Positions 23,984 through 35,286 of a stretch of DNA of 64,000 bases are shown here, one piece after another. Position 1 is the first letter of the stretch. Every line of letters begins with the position of its first letter. Position numbers and translations under genes: made by a program. The notes beneath the pieces were generated by a model. The model worked only from the letters and a program-made list of their open reading frames with translations. It did no database searches and was not told the origin of the DNA. The stretch spans positions 806,001-870,000 of the forward strand of contig JAMXSV010000016.1 of the NCBI GenBank assembly GCA_027559495.1, in the 5' to 3' direction. The stretch is from Aurifilum marmelostoma (taxonomy: Eukaryota; Ascomycota; Sordariomycetes; Diaporthales; Cryphonectriaceae).

Positions 23984-25422
23984 CTACAGCACGTTGCCAG
24001 CGTTGGCAGGGATGGACGTCTCCATGGAGCTGGTGGCCGCGGCGGCGGCGGCAATGTTCTTGCCAGCAAAGTTGGTCAGGAAGGTGGTGGTGGTGTAGCT
24101 CATGGTGCCGCTGGAGCCAAAGATGTTGGCGACGCAGTTGCGGCCCAGGGAGGCGGCGCAGGAGGTGGCGGAGCTGGTGGTGGGCACGGAGAACATCTGG
24201 CCCGCGAACTGGCCGGCCTCGGTGTCGACCTCGACGGGCACGTTCTGGAAGACGTTGCCCTCGGCCAGGACCATGGCGCCAGAGCCGACCTCGAAGGCGT
24301 GGCCGGTGGAGGAGTAGTCGTACCAGTAGTTGTTGACGGCGTGGAGGAGGGTGTTGCCCGCCACCTTGGGGGAGCGGCCGCTCATGTGGTAGATGTAGTT
24401 GTTCTTGAAGGTGACCAGGTCCTGTGAAGATGAAAGAAGAAGATATTAGTTCTCTTGGTTCGACGAGGACGCGCGGTTGAAAAGTAGAAATGAGCGGTGG
24501 GATCGATGTGTCTCAACAACTTACAGAAGAGCCATCAAAGTACATGCCCCAGTAGTGGTGACCATCACAGGTGGCAGAGTAGGTAGAGACACCGTCAAAG
24601 TAGCAGTTGGAGATGGTCACACGCTTGGAGGCATCAGTTCCGAGGACAATGTGCTGGCGGCCAATCAGAGAGGTCTGGATTATCGTGTTGTGTTAGCATT
24701 GTGCCCTCCTATTATGCAGTCCCCACAGGTCTCTGGAAAACCACACAAGGTAGAAACTTACAGTGACGTGGTCGATCCAGATCATGTCGGTGTTGTCCAG
24801 AGTGATGGCATCACCACCCCAGACATAGCGAGGGTTGATGTCGGTGAAGGCGACGTTCTGGATGATGACGTTGGACACGCCAACCATGCGGATACCCTTG
24901 CCCTTGATGGTGGCACCGCCCTTGCCAACAAGAGACTTGTTGCTGTTGACGGTGATGCCCAGCACGCCGGCGTTGTCGTAGCTGACCGCGACGGACGGCG
25001 CGTCGGGCTCGTAGTTGGTGCACCAGTCGTTCTGGTTGATGGCGACCTGGCACGCCGACGCGGTGCCCCAGGGGGCGCAGCCCGTCGAGGTCGTGGTGCC
25101 CTCGGTGCCGGTGAAGTCGTAGGTGCCGGAGATGACAATCACGCGGGCCACGTCGTCGCCAAGATAGCTGACGAGCTCGGCGGTGGTCGTGGGGTAGACG
25201 GGCGTGGCGCTGCCACCGCCGGTGACGCCCTTGGCGAAACCCTCAGCAGCTCCTGCAGTGGTGAGAAAGGACGAAAATCAGTCAGCGGGGCTGTTGTCCT
25301 AGAGCTGGGGGGTAAAGGAGGAGGAGGCTGAGAGCAACTCCGAAGGGCTTCATACCTGTGACACCATCTGCGAGGACCACACGGGCAAGGCCCGCGAGGT
25401 AAAACAGAGCGTTGGTTCTCAT
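23984..25422 (-). CDS. Secreted pectin lyase (PL1, pectin/pectate lyase superfamily)
   Basis: Cleaves highly methylated pectin by beta-elimination; 381 residues, as usual for fungal pectin lyases. Exons in transcript order: 25422-25356, 25252-24762, 24674-24525, 24421-23984. A short signal peptide ([20 protein letters not shown]) is followed by an N-terminal region rich in Gly and Ala. The parallel beta-helix fold is supported by [17 protein letters not shown], the PL1 motif WIDHVT, and GRQHIVLGT...[23 protein letters not shown] carries the catalytic Arg position, and [20 protein letters not shown] is also typical. The typical pectate-lyase calcium ligands are not evident, which favours pectin lyase over pectate lyase. 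It converges with the permease, with only 241 bases between stops. CCGAGG occurs in its upstream region near 25846, significance unknown. Confidence 0.92.
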
Positions 25423-27511
25423 ATTGAGTGGATGTTGAAATATATGCCTCCTGGGATATAAAATGGGGGAAAAAGAAATCGACGTTTACAAAACACAATG
25501 GAGAGAAAAGAGTGACTGCGCAGAGGATGCGAGACAAACAAGTAATGAATGAAGGACTAAAAGACGAGTCTGCTACTGCTCATGCAAAGGTACGATCCGT
25601 GGCGCGCCACACAGCCTCTCTTTATACATCTACTGCTACTGACACACACACCAGGATGCCATGGTCCTTGTTTCTCGTCGAGTTTCTCCTGTCCCCCCAC
25701 GATAGGCCATCCTCCATTACTAACCCCTACTCGGCATCATGCCGAACAAGGACCTCCTCACTCACGGAATAAAGCTGTCTCGGCTTAGACCTGCCAAGTT
25801 ATGGTCAGGGGTAATTAAGCTTGTGTGCAGGCGAAAACCGAGGGGCCAAAACAAGAACAAGGAGGCGGAAACCACAGTTGATCGATACTCTTCTGAGCCT
25901 CATCTTACAGCAGTGGACCGTCTCCATAGGGAGGCCACGAGATTAAAGGGTGAGGTCCTCGGTAGTTGCCGGATCACCACCCACACGGACGATGCTGCCA
26001 AAACAAGTCTAGATGATCGGTCTCAGTGGGTTTGACAGAAGAGGTTATTTTACTATTGTGAGTAGCGTGACGTGCGCCAGTCAGCTAGTTGCCAGCCATC
26101 GTCGACCTGATCAGTCCGTCCCGAGGCTGTGGGTGGGCACACGGTGGAGCGGTTCCTCTGATCCAAGGAAGAGAACAAGAGGTGCTTCAATAACTACGGC
26201 AAAAGGGTAGGAGAAGAATAAAGAGAGGGAGAAGAAAAAGAAGAAGAAGAAAAAGGGGACATTCGAGACATTTGATAGACAGCATCAATAATCAACCAGA
26301 ACATGTTCACACAAAGGCCAGCACTCCACAACCAGAAGACAGACGTAAAAAAGAACGCACAGGTGAGGCCACAACACTAAAGTCCTAGACCAACCAATAC
26401 CCTTGAACCTTGGAGTGTATAATATGACAATACTATGCACGGCGCCTAGAACGAGAGAAGACCCCCGCCAAGGCGCTTGGCTTAGGGAGTAAAACAAAGT
26501 TAGTCAGTTCACTATCCCTCAAGACTATATGCCATGGCGAGATCAATATTCAACAGATCCACAATTATAGCGCCGGCGGATCCCCTTTTTCGATGCCACA
26601 GCTCTTCTGGTCTCGCATGATTGACGGATTTTCTCAGTCCTGGTCGGCCGTGGCGATCGATGGGCCTGCTGAAACAAATATGGTCATTCTACAAACCTGC
26701 GGAGACACATTATCCGCAAATATCATCATCCAGAGAGGCTTGGGTGGTCTAAGCAGTGGCAAGTATGGCTAGTATGTACGCTTTTATTTGTTTTCCCTTC
26801 CTTTTTCCCTTCTTCATATCAATAATTTGCTGCGTCTTAATTACAATCTCATGATTGCCATCGTGTTGAGATCGAACCTTGAGTCTTGACATTGGGATAT
26901 TTGCACGATTACCACTGTACAAGAATATTTTGCCATGGGATGATAAAGACCTCTGCTGCTGCATTTTGATTCCTCAGTGATTAGGCGTCTAAAAATGGTA
27001 AACTCTTCCTAACTATACAGAGCTGAGGGCAGCGTTGCATTGAGAAAATCCATAGTATTAATAAATATATTATCCGGGCGACGAGTCAAGATGATGTGAA
27101 GAAAATAAACCCGACGTGGACAGCCCGCAAGTAATTCTTCCGGACTGCTGTTCTCGAAGGAGTGGGATAGCCCAAGCGTGAGGAACGCCTCACGTGCACC
27201 TGTATCGTGATCACAACCGGGCCGAGTTCTGCCAGTGTAACGGGCATGGCTCCTCAGGTGGTCCTGCTAACGGTGTCAGTGCTTGAAGTTTAGCTGGGCT
27301 CATGACGATGATCACACGCACAGATGTTTTCCCACAGTCTTCGGAGAACTCGACCACCTTGCCTTCACCTCCTTGATGAGGTGACACCATCACGACGCCT
27401 CGCAAATTGAGACTCCACCTCGGCACCCACGGAAACCCTAATATTTCCCAACGTAAATGAGTAAGTATTTTGGCATCTAAGGAGGGCTGTCTGAGGAGAA
27501 CTTACCACCCT
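25423..27511. other. Intergenic region upstream of the pectin lyase
   Basis: About 2.1 kb with no supported gene; it includes the pectin lyase promoter and the 3' flank of the CCCH gene. A GA/AAG-rich tract occurs at about 26215-26260. Short frames differ by strand and show no family motifs. Confidence 0.55.
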
Positions 27512-29276
27512 TCAGCGGGCGCTGGACCTCACCGGGAGGGTGAGGTCCTCGCGGGTGCCATCCTCAAAGATCTTGAGGGTGGGCTTCTATTGTTTTCGAG
27601 AAGAAAATAATATCAGCAGCCGCATATCAACACATTAGAAACGGATAATTAGTGGGCATCAGGTGCGTTGCGGTAGGTAACCCTAGCCTGGGGTCGACAG
27701 GACAATTTAAATGGGCAAACATACCATGTCTGCACCGTGGGTGTCCTTAAAGAAGCACTTGGAGCCCCAAGTACAGGTGCTGTCCTTGTTATAGCTGTTC
27801 TTGCAGTGGTGTCCATTCAGGCACCCAGGACGCACACAGAACTGGCCATTAGGGCAGCGTACCTGGCGGCTCTTGTGGCGGAGGGCGAGCTTCTCCGCCG
27901 GCGTGAGCTTGGGGCTCACTTCGTGATGGTGGTGGCAACCCTCGCCTCGGTCGCAGCCAGGGCCCAGGTGGTAGGGGTTGCACAGATTGCGGCCCAGGGC
28001 GCGCGTCCTGGTATCGATCGCCCTCATTCCCGCGTTGTCGAAGGCAGGGAGACGCTCGTCGACGCGCTGATTGGACGCGTTTAGGAGGATGTAGCTGAGC
28101 TTTGGTGTAGTAGGCTCCCTCTTGCTGTAGAGGTCGATGACGGGGCCACTGCTGATCTTGGAGACAACGGCCCAACTTTGGCCCTGGGTGGGCGGCGTAG
28201 AGATGTTCTCGGCTGATGATATCGCAGGAGACACAAGAGCAAGCGCAGGGATTGAATCGCCGTTGATGTCGGAGCTGCGGGTGGACCCAGCTGTGCCAAT
28301 GGCAGGCGGTGGCACCTGAGGGGGCGGGAAGGGCTCGATGCCGATATCAAGACGAACAGACTCGGAGTCTCTGGCGTCGTTATTGAGAGACTCAAAATTG
28401 AAGACGGTCGGAAACTCGACGAGTTCAATGTCCAGACCAGCAAGACCTGATGGGGCAGCACCATTCGAGACGAATATCAGCTTCTCCTTGAGCATGTTGT
28501 GTTTGTACTCCCTCAGAAGGGTCAAATATCCGCTGATGTCACGGCAAGGCCCAAAGAAAACGTGCCGGCAGGATGAGACGTGCAGCATAAAATCAAGAAC
28601 CTCTCGACACTTATGACCTGCCCTGTTCTTGCCGTGACCAACGTCGACAAACGAGAAGAGGCTATTGGCGCGACCAAACTCACAACCGAATTTCTGGACG
28701 TCAGAGGCGCTGGCCACGATGCGTTTGGACGCAAGAGTCTTAGCCAGACCATCGATGTCTGCGTGAAGATAGACGACAATGTTCCAATCGTTAGTATTTG
28801 TGCCGGGATACTTGGCCCGCAGACGGCATCTGATCTGGCTCTTGAGCTCTTCAGCTGCTGAGGCACCACCAATGTCGCCTTGTTGGAAATAGTCGTCTTT
28901 GAAACGAGCGGCGTCTCCGTCAATAATCATGACGACAAAGGGACGGGAATCCTATCAGTGATGGTTCGGTCAGCACGACGGCAGCTCGAGGTTATGGCAA
29001 AGCAGAAAATTCAAGGAGATGCAGGTGTTTGACCGGTAGACGTACGGATGTCGGTCCTGTAAGGGCGAGCTCGCTCTTGAAGGATCTGGCCTGGGCCTGC
29101 CACATGATGCGGTTCTCCTTCTCGTCCTCTAGCTCCTTGATGATCTTGGTGTTCTCCTCTCGTAGGGCCTCGTAGCCGGTCAAAAGTTGATTGAACAGAA
29201 CGTCACGGTCGCTATCTGCTTTCTGAAATTGGGCGTAGCAGGCCTTAAAGGCCTGCGGATCCAGATGATTGGCCAT
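27512..29276 (-). CDS. CCCH-type zinc-finger protein with central DUF7923-like (possibly PIN/NYN-type) domain
   Basis: Likely RNA-binding protein of 510 residues. Exons in transcript order: 29276-29046, 28951-27725, 27586-27512; introns have GTACGT/ATAG and GTATGT/ATAG borders. Residues about 10-70 are charged and heptad-like, a probable coiled coil. Residues about 80-260 form a globular domain starting SRPFVVMIIDGDAARF, with FVDVGHGKNRAGHKCREVLD and HVFFGPCRDISGYL. These are positions where fungal DUF7923 proteins carry acidic residues, and the layout resembles a PIN/NYN nuclease fold (inference). A Pro/Ser-rich linker follows. The C-terminal third has three Cys/His clusters: CNPYHLGPGCDRGEGCHHHH, CPNGQFCVRPGCLNGHHC and CTWGSKCFFKDTHG. 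The last exon is short, and an alternative donor within it is possible. The function is not established. Confidence 0.82.
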
Positions 29277-30638
29277 TCTGTGCTGTGTTCAGGATGAGGT
29301 TGCAAATGATGGTGGTCTTGCACAATCAAACAGATGGCATTGAACTGGGAGGGATTGGAAGCCACAGAGCTCCAGATCTGGCTGGCGCGTCAAGAGATGA
29401 GGATCAGTTTGAAAAGAGGATTGGAAAATATGTGGAAAGAGAAGAGATGGCAAGAAAGGAAATGAGTGTCAAGAGGTGATTCAAGATCTATCAATGTCAA
29501 TCTTGAAAATATTATGGGAAAAGGGAGAAAGAAAAAAAGGAGGGGTTAATGGTGTGCCAGATGCAGACTGGATGTGCAGCCAAGAATAGGTGTTGATAAA
29601 CGCGTCGACGCGTTGGCCAGAGTGTTTGGTGGAGGAAGGATGGTGGCAGTGTGCTCTGGTTTTTGATGGTCAGAAATGTAGCCGCCGCTCTGCAAAGCTT
29701 GATAGCAGGAAGTAGTGGAAGCTTGTGTCTGTTGTGAGTGTATGCTGGCAAAGAAGAAAGAGTGGCAGCGCGGTCTTATGGTAAGTTTGGTATATTGGAT
29801 CAATGCTGCGTACGTTTGCTGAAGACAAACAGATCTCAAATGTCTGGGATATTAGGTTGCAAGGTCCCAGACGATGAGGACCAATGTCCAAACTACCCAC
29901 TACACCTTGACAGCCATCAATTGGACCAGGTTTACTCTGCAATAGCATGGCCGGCTGCCATTGATACTCCTTTGCCAGTCTCGAGCTGACCTCTGCCCTC
30001 GTCATTGCAGTCCAATACTCGTTGTATGGAGATACCTATGCATTGATTATTCTCAGCATCTGAGACAAAGGTTTCCATTTGAAACTGGTCTGGCCTTTGT
30101 TGTCTATTGATGTTTAGATGGCCATTCTTCCACCAGACTCAAGGATTATCATAATTATGTCACTTCTCGTCGATGCATTTCCCTTTCAGCCCTGTTGCTG
30201 TGAATGTATCAGCACCTGATGTGACAAGAAACACTGCGATTTCAATAATCAAAAATGAAGGAGATGCTTCGGAGGCGGCATTATAGCATGCAGCTAAAGG
30301 CTCAGATGCTTCTCTGAATGCAGGAAGCCGGGCGGTTGATGAGTTGGCCTGCCCCTCTATCAGCAGGAAGGGTGCAGCCTGGAGCTGTTCAGATGGGTTA
30401 ATTGTTGGTGGGTGCTGTCCATAGATCCAATGCCCAACTCGTATCCAGTGGTCATGTCTGGAGAGAAGATGCCATCTCACACTGAAAAAGGTTTCTTCTT
30501 CAATTCATTGATTATTGAATATGTCTTTCAGAGCCAGCCAGGTTGGGAGTCTGGGATGGAAGGTAGCAAGTAGCTGATTCTGAATTGGGTATAGGAAGAA
30601 GCAGGCTGTCACCTGCGCACTGCTGCAATGATCCTGGT

Positions 30639-30670
30639 GTTAGGGTTTTTTATGCCGAGGGTTAGGGTAG
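30639..30670. promoter_or_regulatory. Two telomere-repeat-like TTAGGG motifs upstream of thiolase
   Basis: GTTAGGGTT at about 30639-30647 and GGGTTAGGGTAGG at about 30659-30671, some 350 bases upstream of the thiolase start. Isolated TTAGGG boxes can bind Myb-type telobox factors in fungi. Whether they act here is unknown. Confidence 0.35.
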
Positions 30671-30775
30671 GTCGGCACAAGGTTTGTCCCCACCAGAGCT
30701 GCCACAACTTGGTGGGTCGGGGTGCCGGGACCCCCCGCGGGGAGTTTAGGGGCCTGCAGCGAGTTTGAGCCTCGG
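30655..30775. promoter_or_regulatory. Two CCTCGG/CCGAGG sites (FarA/FarB-type) upstream of thiolase
   Basis: CCGAGG at 30655-30660 and CCTCGG at 30770-30775, about 360 and 245 bases upstream of the thiolase ATG. In Aspergillus the Zn2Cys6 factors FarA and FarB bind this hexamer in promoters of beta-oxidation and peroxisomal genes. Position and target gene fit that role, but a hexamer also occurs by chance. Confidence 0.45.
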
Positions 30776-31014
30776 CTCGCGGTTCACGGTCCACGGTCGG
30801 CACTTGGCGACACTTTCCCACCACATCAGACCGACTGCCTGCCTTTGCGCTGGACTTCTCCTCACGATGTCTTCTTCTTTCGCTACTCTCTCTTCGGCAA
30901 TTTCCCCAATTTCTCTCTCTCTCTTCTCTTCTCTTCATCATTATCTCTTGCAGCCAGGCTGAGCAGAACAGAACATTAGACCAAAATTCCCGAATAAAAG
31001 AAACAGTATTCACC

Positions 31015-32592
31015 ATGGTCGCCGAACGGTTAGGATCGATTCTGAAGCACCTCGCTCCGGGGAGCTCTCTGGCCTCTCTGTAAGTCAGGTCTGTCCAATT
31101 GATCGACATGTTGGAACGGTGGAGAGGAAAGACAGAGGAGGAGCAGGAGGGTCATATCGTGACAAGTGGAGTGGCTAACACTATTCACTTCTTCTGCTGC
31201 TGTCCTCTAGAACTTCCAAGAATCCCGACGACATTGTCATCACCCTCGCTATCCGAACTCCTCTTACAAAGGCAAAGAAGGGCGGCTTCAAGGACACCAG
31301 CCTTGAGTACATGATCTATGCCCTGCTGAAGGAGGTCAACGAGCGATCTGGTCTGGATCCTGCCCTTGTCGAGGACATCTGCCTGGGCAACGTATGTTCC
31401 CTCCTCTCGTCTGCCCTATGCCTTCCTGCCTCGCCCATGTCGTTAGCTTACTCTGGCTCACATTACGACGATAACTACAGGTCTCAGATGGAAAGGCAGC
31501 GTACAAGGTCCGTGCCGCTTCCCTCGCTGCGGGCTTCCCCAACACTGCCGGTGCCTCGTCGGTGAACCGCTTCTGCTCCTCAGGCCTCAAGGCCACTGCC
31601 GACATCGCCAACCAGATCTCGGCCGGTAACATTGATGTTGGCGTGGCGATCGGTGCAGAGTCTATGACTGCGGGCGGCGACCGCCTCGAGCAGCCCTTTG
31701 ACGAGAATGTCATCTCCCAGAGCCAGGAGTCGGTCGACTGCATGCAGCCCATGGGCTGGACCAGCGAGAACGTGAGCCGTGATTTCGGTATCACCAGGGA
31801 GGAGATGGACAAGTTTGCCGCCGAGAGCTTCCAGAGGGCGGAACACGCCCAGAAGCAGGGCTGGTTCGACGACGAGATCGTTCCCATCAAGACCAAGATC
31901 ACGGGCCCAGACGGTGAGGTCAAGGAGGTTGTCCTGACCAAGGACGAGGGCATCAGGCCAGGTACCACTGCCGAGGGTCTTGGCAAGATCAGGGCTGCCT
32001 TCCCTCAGTGGGGCACGACCACTACCGGTGGAAATGCCAGCCAGGTCACCGACGGAGGTATGTGCCTTTCTCTTCTTTTCTTTCTTTTTGTTTTTTTCTT
32101 TTTTTCTCCCATTAGCCTAGCACTTGTACGTGGACTGTGCCTGACGTGTCTATCCCTAAATTCATAGCCGCCGCCGTCCTGTTGATGAAGCGTTCCACCG
32201 CCGTCCGCCTCGGCCAGCCCATCATGGCCAAATACGTGGGCTCTACCGTGGCCGGCCTGGCTCCCCGCATCATGGGAATCGGACCCAGCATCGCCATCCC
32301 CAAGCTCTTGTCCAAGCACGGCCTGACCATCAACGATGTCGACGTCGTCGAGGTCAACGAGGCCTTTGCCTCCATGGCCGTCTACTGCCGCGACAAGCTG
32401 GGCCTGGACTGGGCCAAGATGAACCCCAAGGGTGGCGCCATCGCGCTCGGTCACCCTCTCGGCGCCACCGGTGCCCGACAGATTGTGACTGGCCTCAGCG
32501 AGTGTCGGCGTACGGGCAAGAAGATCTTGTTGACGAGTATGTGTATCGGCACCGGCATGGGTATGGCTGGTCTATTTGTGAATGAGCAGTAG
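31015..32592 (+). CDS. Peroxisomal 3-ketoacyl-CoA thiolase
   Basis: Last step of the beta-oxidation spiral: thiolytic release of acetyl-CoA from 3-ketoacyl-CoA; 415 residues. Exons 31015-31079, 31211-31391, 31481-32057, 32168-32592. The N-terminus carries a textbook PTS2 peroxisomal signal, RLGSILKHL at residues 5-13 (R-L-x5-H-L). Catalytic elements are all present: the nucleophilic Cys in NRFCSSGLKA, the His in GGAIALGHPLGATGARQ, and the second Cys in MCIGTGMGMAG near the C-terminus. EVNEAFASMA is also typical. PTS2 and sequence favour the POT1/FOX3-type thiolase over the cytosolic acetoacetyl-CoA thiolase. Regulation by fatty acids is suggested by the CCTCGG/CCGAGG pair upstream. It converges with the Egh16-like gene. 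Confidence 0.94.
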
Positions 32593-33002
32593 ATCCAGAA
32601 GATAGGGAGCATTTGAGCGAGCGGAAGAAAAGGCCGAAATGGTACTGATTCTGTGGAGCTCGTCGGTGCTATGTGCACTCATTCCCTCGAGTTGGACAAA
32701 ATTCACCTGTAGTCTGGTCCTCATCTACAACACAAACTACTGCTCTGCTTGCTAGGAAGACAAATTCGTGCAGATGCGGCCATTTCCAACGCCATCAATC
32801 AATTTCGTATTTATCGTATGCATCATCAGCTTAAGATTGCGTTACCATCCAGTGGCTCCTAGATCACATTGATACAAGAAATTGAGGAAATCCCACGATT
32901 GCTTCTACTCGCAAACGACAACCGTCCACTAGCGCCCTCTCTGCCCTAGGCATCTCAGACGCCAACACAGCCACCCAAACTCCTTGGCCCGGCCTCCTAC
33001 TT
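32593..33002. other. Convergent 3' intergenic region
   Basis: Contains only the 3' flanks of the thiolase (+) and the Egh16-like gene (-); no feature seen. Confidence 0.6.
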
Positions 33003-34092
33003 TCACGCGGCAAACCCACGAGCCTTGCGCATCTTGAGGCGGTACTCGATGGCCCTCTTGCGAGCAGCAGCCGTCTGGGTAAAAGCAGCCGACCCACCAA
33101 ACGGCCCAGCGGGCGTGTTGTTGCGCACCCGCACGACGCAGACGTTCTGGGCGCCCCCGACGGTGGCGTCACAGGTCATGCCCTGGGGCACCTGGACCTT
33201 GACGGGAAAATCAGTCGTGGTCGCGGTCGACAGGCCTGCCACGAGCCCAGGGACGTCCTGGACAACGTCGGCTTCCTGGAAGGCTGACATCTCTGTGCCG
33301 CCTGACGTTCCGTCTACCATGGCCTCGAGGGGTCCAGCCCCGTCTTGGTTGATCTGCAAGGGGTTGTTGGGTGGTTAGCTAGATATTCTAGGAGATGAAT
33401 CTACTCTGGAAGCAATAGATGAATACACCAAGCAAAAGAAGAAAGAAAAGCGTACCTGGCGGAAGGTCAAGTCGACAGTGCCATCCTCATTGGCAGTCGG
33501 CAGACCCATCTGCGCACCGGTCCCAGCGGTGGTCTTGACCATGGTCTCAGGAGGACCAGTGCTCTTGGAACCCTCGGCATCCGCACCGCCGCCACCACCA
33601 AGCAGCCCGGCAAGCAGCTGCCGCCGGCCCTTCTTCTTATTACCCGCCGCCGCCGCGGCACCGATATCATCCTCCTGCCCCACCCCCGAGCTTGCGCTGT
33701 TCTGAGGCGTCGTGGACGCGTCGGCCGTGCCCATGAACACCTTGATCATCTGGGCGGCATCGATAGGGCCGCCGCCCTGGGTGCGGCCTAGAGGTCCTGC
33801 GGCGCCGGACTCGATGTCTCTGTCGCGGATGATGGCGGTGTCGGCTTGGGAGCCGCAGCCGTTGGAGGAGCAGTCTCTGGGCGTGCCATCCGCGACTAGA
33901 ACGTTTGTGAATATATGTTGTCAGTAACCATGCCAATTCTGGAGGAGATAAACGGGCAGCAAGTTTGATCTTGTTGGACGCACCTGACAGGCCGGGCATC
34001 TCGACACCGTTGGCGCCCGTGATCTTTGTGACTACACCATGGGCTGAGGCGTAGCCGATAAGGCATGCAATGACGGCGGAGTTGGTCCTCAT
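33003..34092 (-). CDS. Egh16-like (gEgh16/MAS) secreted protein, appressorium-associated family
   Basis: Secreted fungal protein of unknown biochemical activity; relatives are strongly expressed during appressorium formation and early host contact (Blumeria gEgh16, Magnaporthe MAS genes). 299 residues. Exons in transcript order: 34092-33984, 33895-33456, 33353-33003. The signal peptide MRTNSAVIACLIGYASA would give a mature protein beginning HGVVTKITGANG. The conserved N-terminal block includes GVEMPGLS, RDCSSNGCGSQADT and GPIDAAQMIKVFMG. A lysine/glycine-rich insertion (KKKGRRQLLAGLLGGGGG) divides it from the C-terminal beta-rich block with DFPVKVQVPQGMTC and NVCVVRVRNNTPAGPFGG. Four cysteines in the mature part could form two disulfides. 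The phase-1 first intron and phase-0 second intron join cleanly. Host or lifestyle cannot be deduced, as the family also occurs in saprotrophs. Confidence 0.88.
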
Positions 34093-35286
34093 TTTGACTT
34101 GGTTTGTAGATGTACTAATTATGTGGAAGAGGAAAAGGTATAATAGCAGTTCGAATAGACGCCTCCAGGGCAGAATGTGGTAAAATAGATTAGACAGCAA
34201 AACAGGCACTTGAAAGTAACACTGTGGTTGGAATTGAAAGCTGGATAGTGAGGGGGAAAAAATAGCAAGAGACCATCTCAGTACAAGAGGCGATACAGAG
34301 CTTTATATCCGTCTCTATCCTCCCGGAATGGGCATCAGCCGGAACAGCCATCACCCACAGTCATTCTCGGGATAAGTATCTTTGGCCACGACGTCCCAGG
34401 AACCCCCAAAGGCTGGGCAGACTCGATACTCTCACACAACTCGCCAGCGCAAAAGACTCATCTGATGATTCTCCTGTAGCAAGTGACTACAAGTCCCGGC
34501 CCAAGGCCGGATCAGTACCGCACAGCCTTGTTTCCGATGTCACCAGCCTCGTCTTGGCCACAGTGAGCTGGCCGCGAGATGTGCTTCAATGGATCCTTGT
34601 GTGCGGAAGTCTGCGTTACAAGTATGAGCGAATCGCAATTCGTCTTTTTAGAAGGGCAAGCAGTTCAAGCTTTAGGAGATCAACAAGAAATGCAGGCCCT
34701 CGGCCAAGAAGACGATCGCTGGGCCCCAAGAACTTGGCAGCTTCGGGAGTGAGCTTGGCGGGGGCGCTTCGCCATGCACACAGAGCCTTGGCGAGGCGCT
34801 CAGCGGTATCAAATAAACGGAAAAGCACGCCCAAGACCACCTCCCAAGAAGAGTCCAAGAAATCTTGTTGTTTCGGTATACACCGAATCTACACGGTTTA
34901 CGCCTCCTCTCGCAGGTTTTAGGATCTGCTCCGTGATCTGCGCCGAGAGCGCCACCAAGAGGCTGGCTGATCTACGAAACAGATCGCCGTTCCATGGGAA
35001 AAGGGCATCAATAATTACGTCGTTGAGAATGAATCGGAATACCGCATGACGATAATTATGATCGATAAAGGGAGAGACACGAATTGGGAGTTTCTCTGTG
35101 ACAGCGAGAGAAAATTTGGATATGTGAACATCTTAGAATGGACTATCGGCATGTGCTGTCAATTAATTAGTTGATCATGCTCGTGTGTCTATTATCTTTT
35201 CTAGCTGTATACTAATACTGCCTCCATGTACGCCAACATAGGATACATTCAGAGTGCCAACCTATTAGTGCATGGAGTCTCCTGAT
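34093..35286. other. Intergenic region upstream of the Egh16-like gene
   Basis: About 1.2 kb. Overlapping frames on opposite strands at 34554-34922 (+) and 34616-34858 (-) match no family I know and are not called as genes. The rest shows nothing specific. Confidence 0.55.

Larger units (their letters stand above)
29277..31014. other. Divergent intergenic region between CCCH gene and thiolase
   Basis: About 1.7 kb shared by two divergent genes. No coding frame is convincing. The thiolase-proximal 400 bases hold two TTAGGG-type motifs and two FarA/FarB-type hexamers, listed separately, and a CT-rich leader just before the thiolase start. Confidence 0.6.

Noticed and set aside
34554..34922. 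Overlapping 122-codon (+) and 80-codon (-) frames
   Set aside because: Neither shows a known family or splice context. The minus frame looks somewhat protein-like (Leu/Ala-rich helices) but cannot be supported without a database match.
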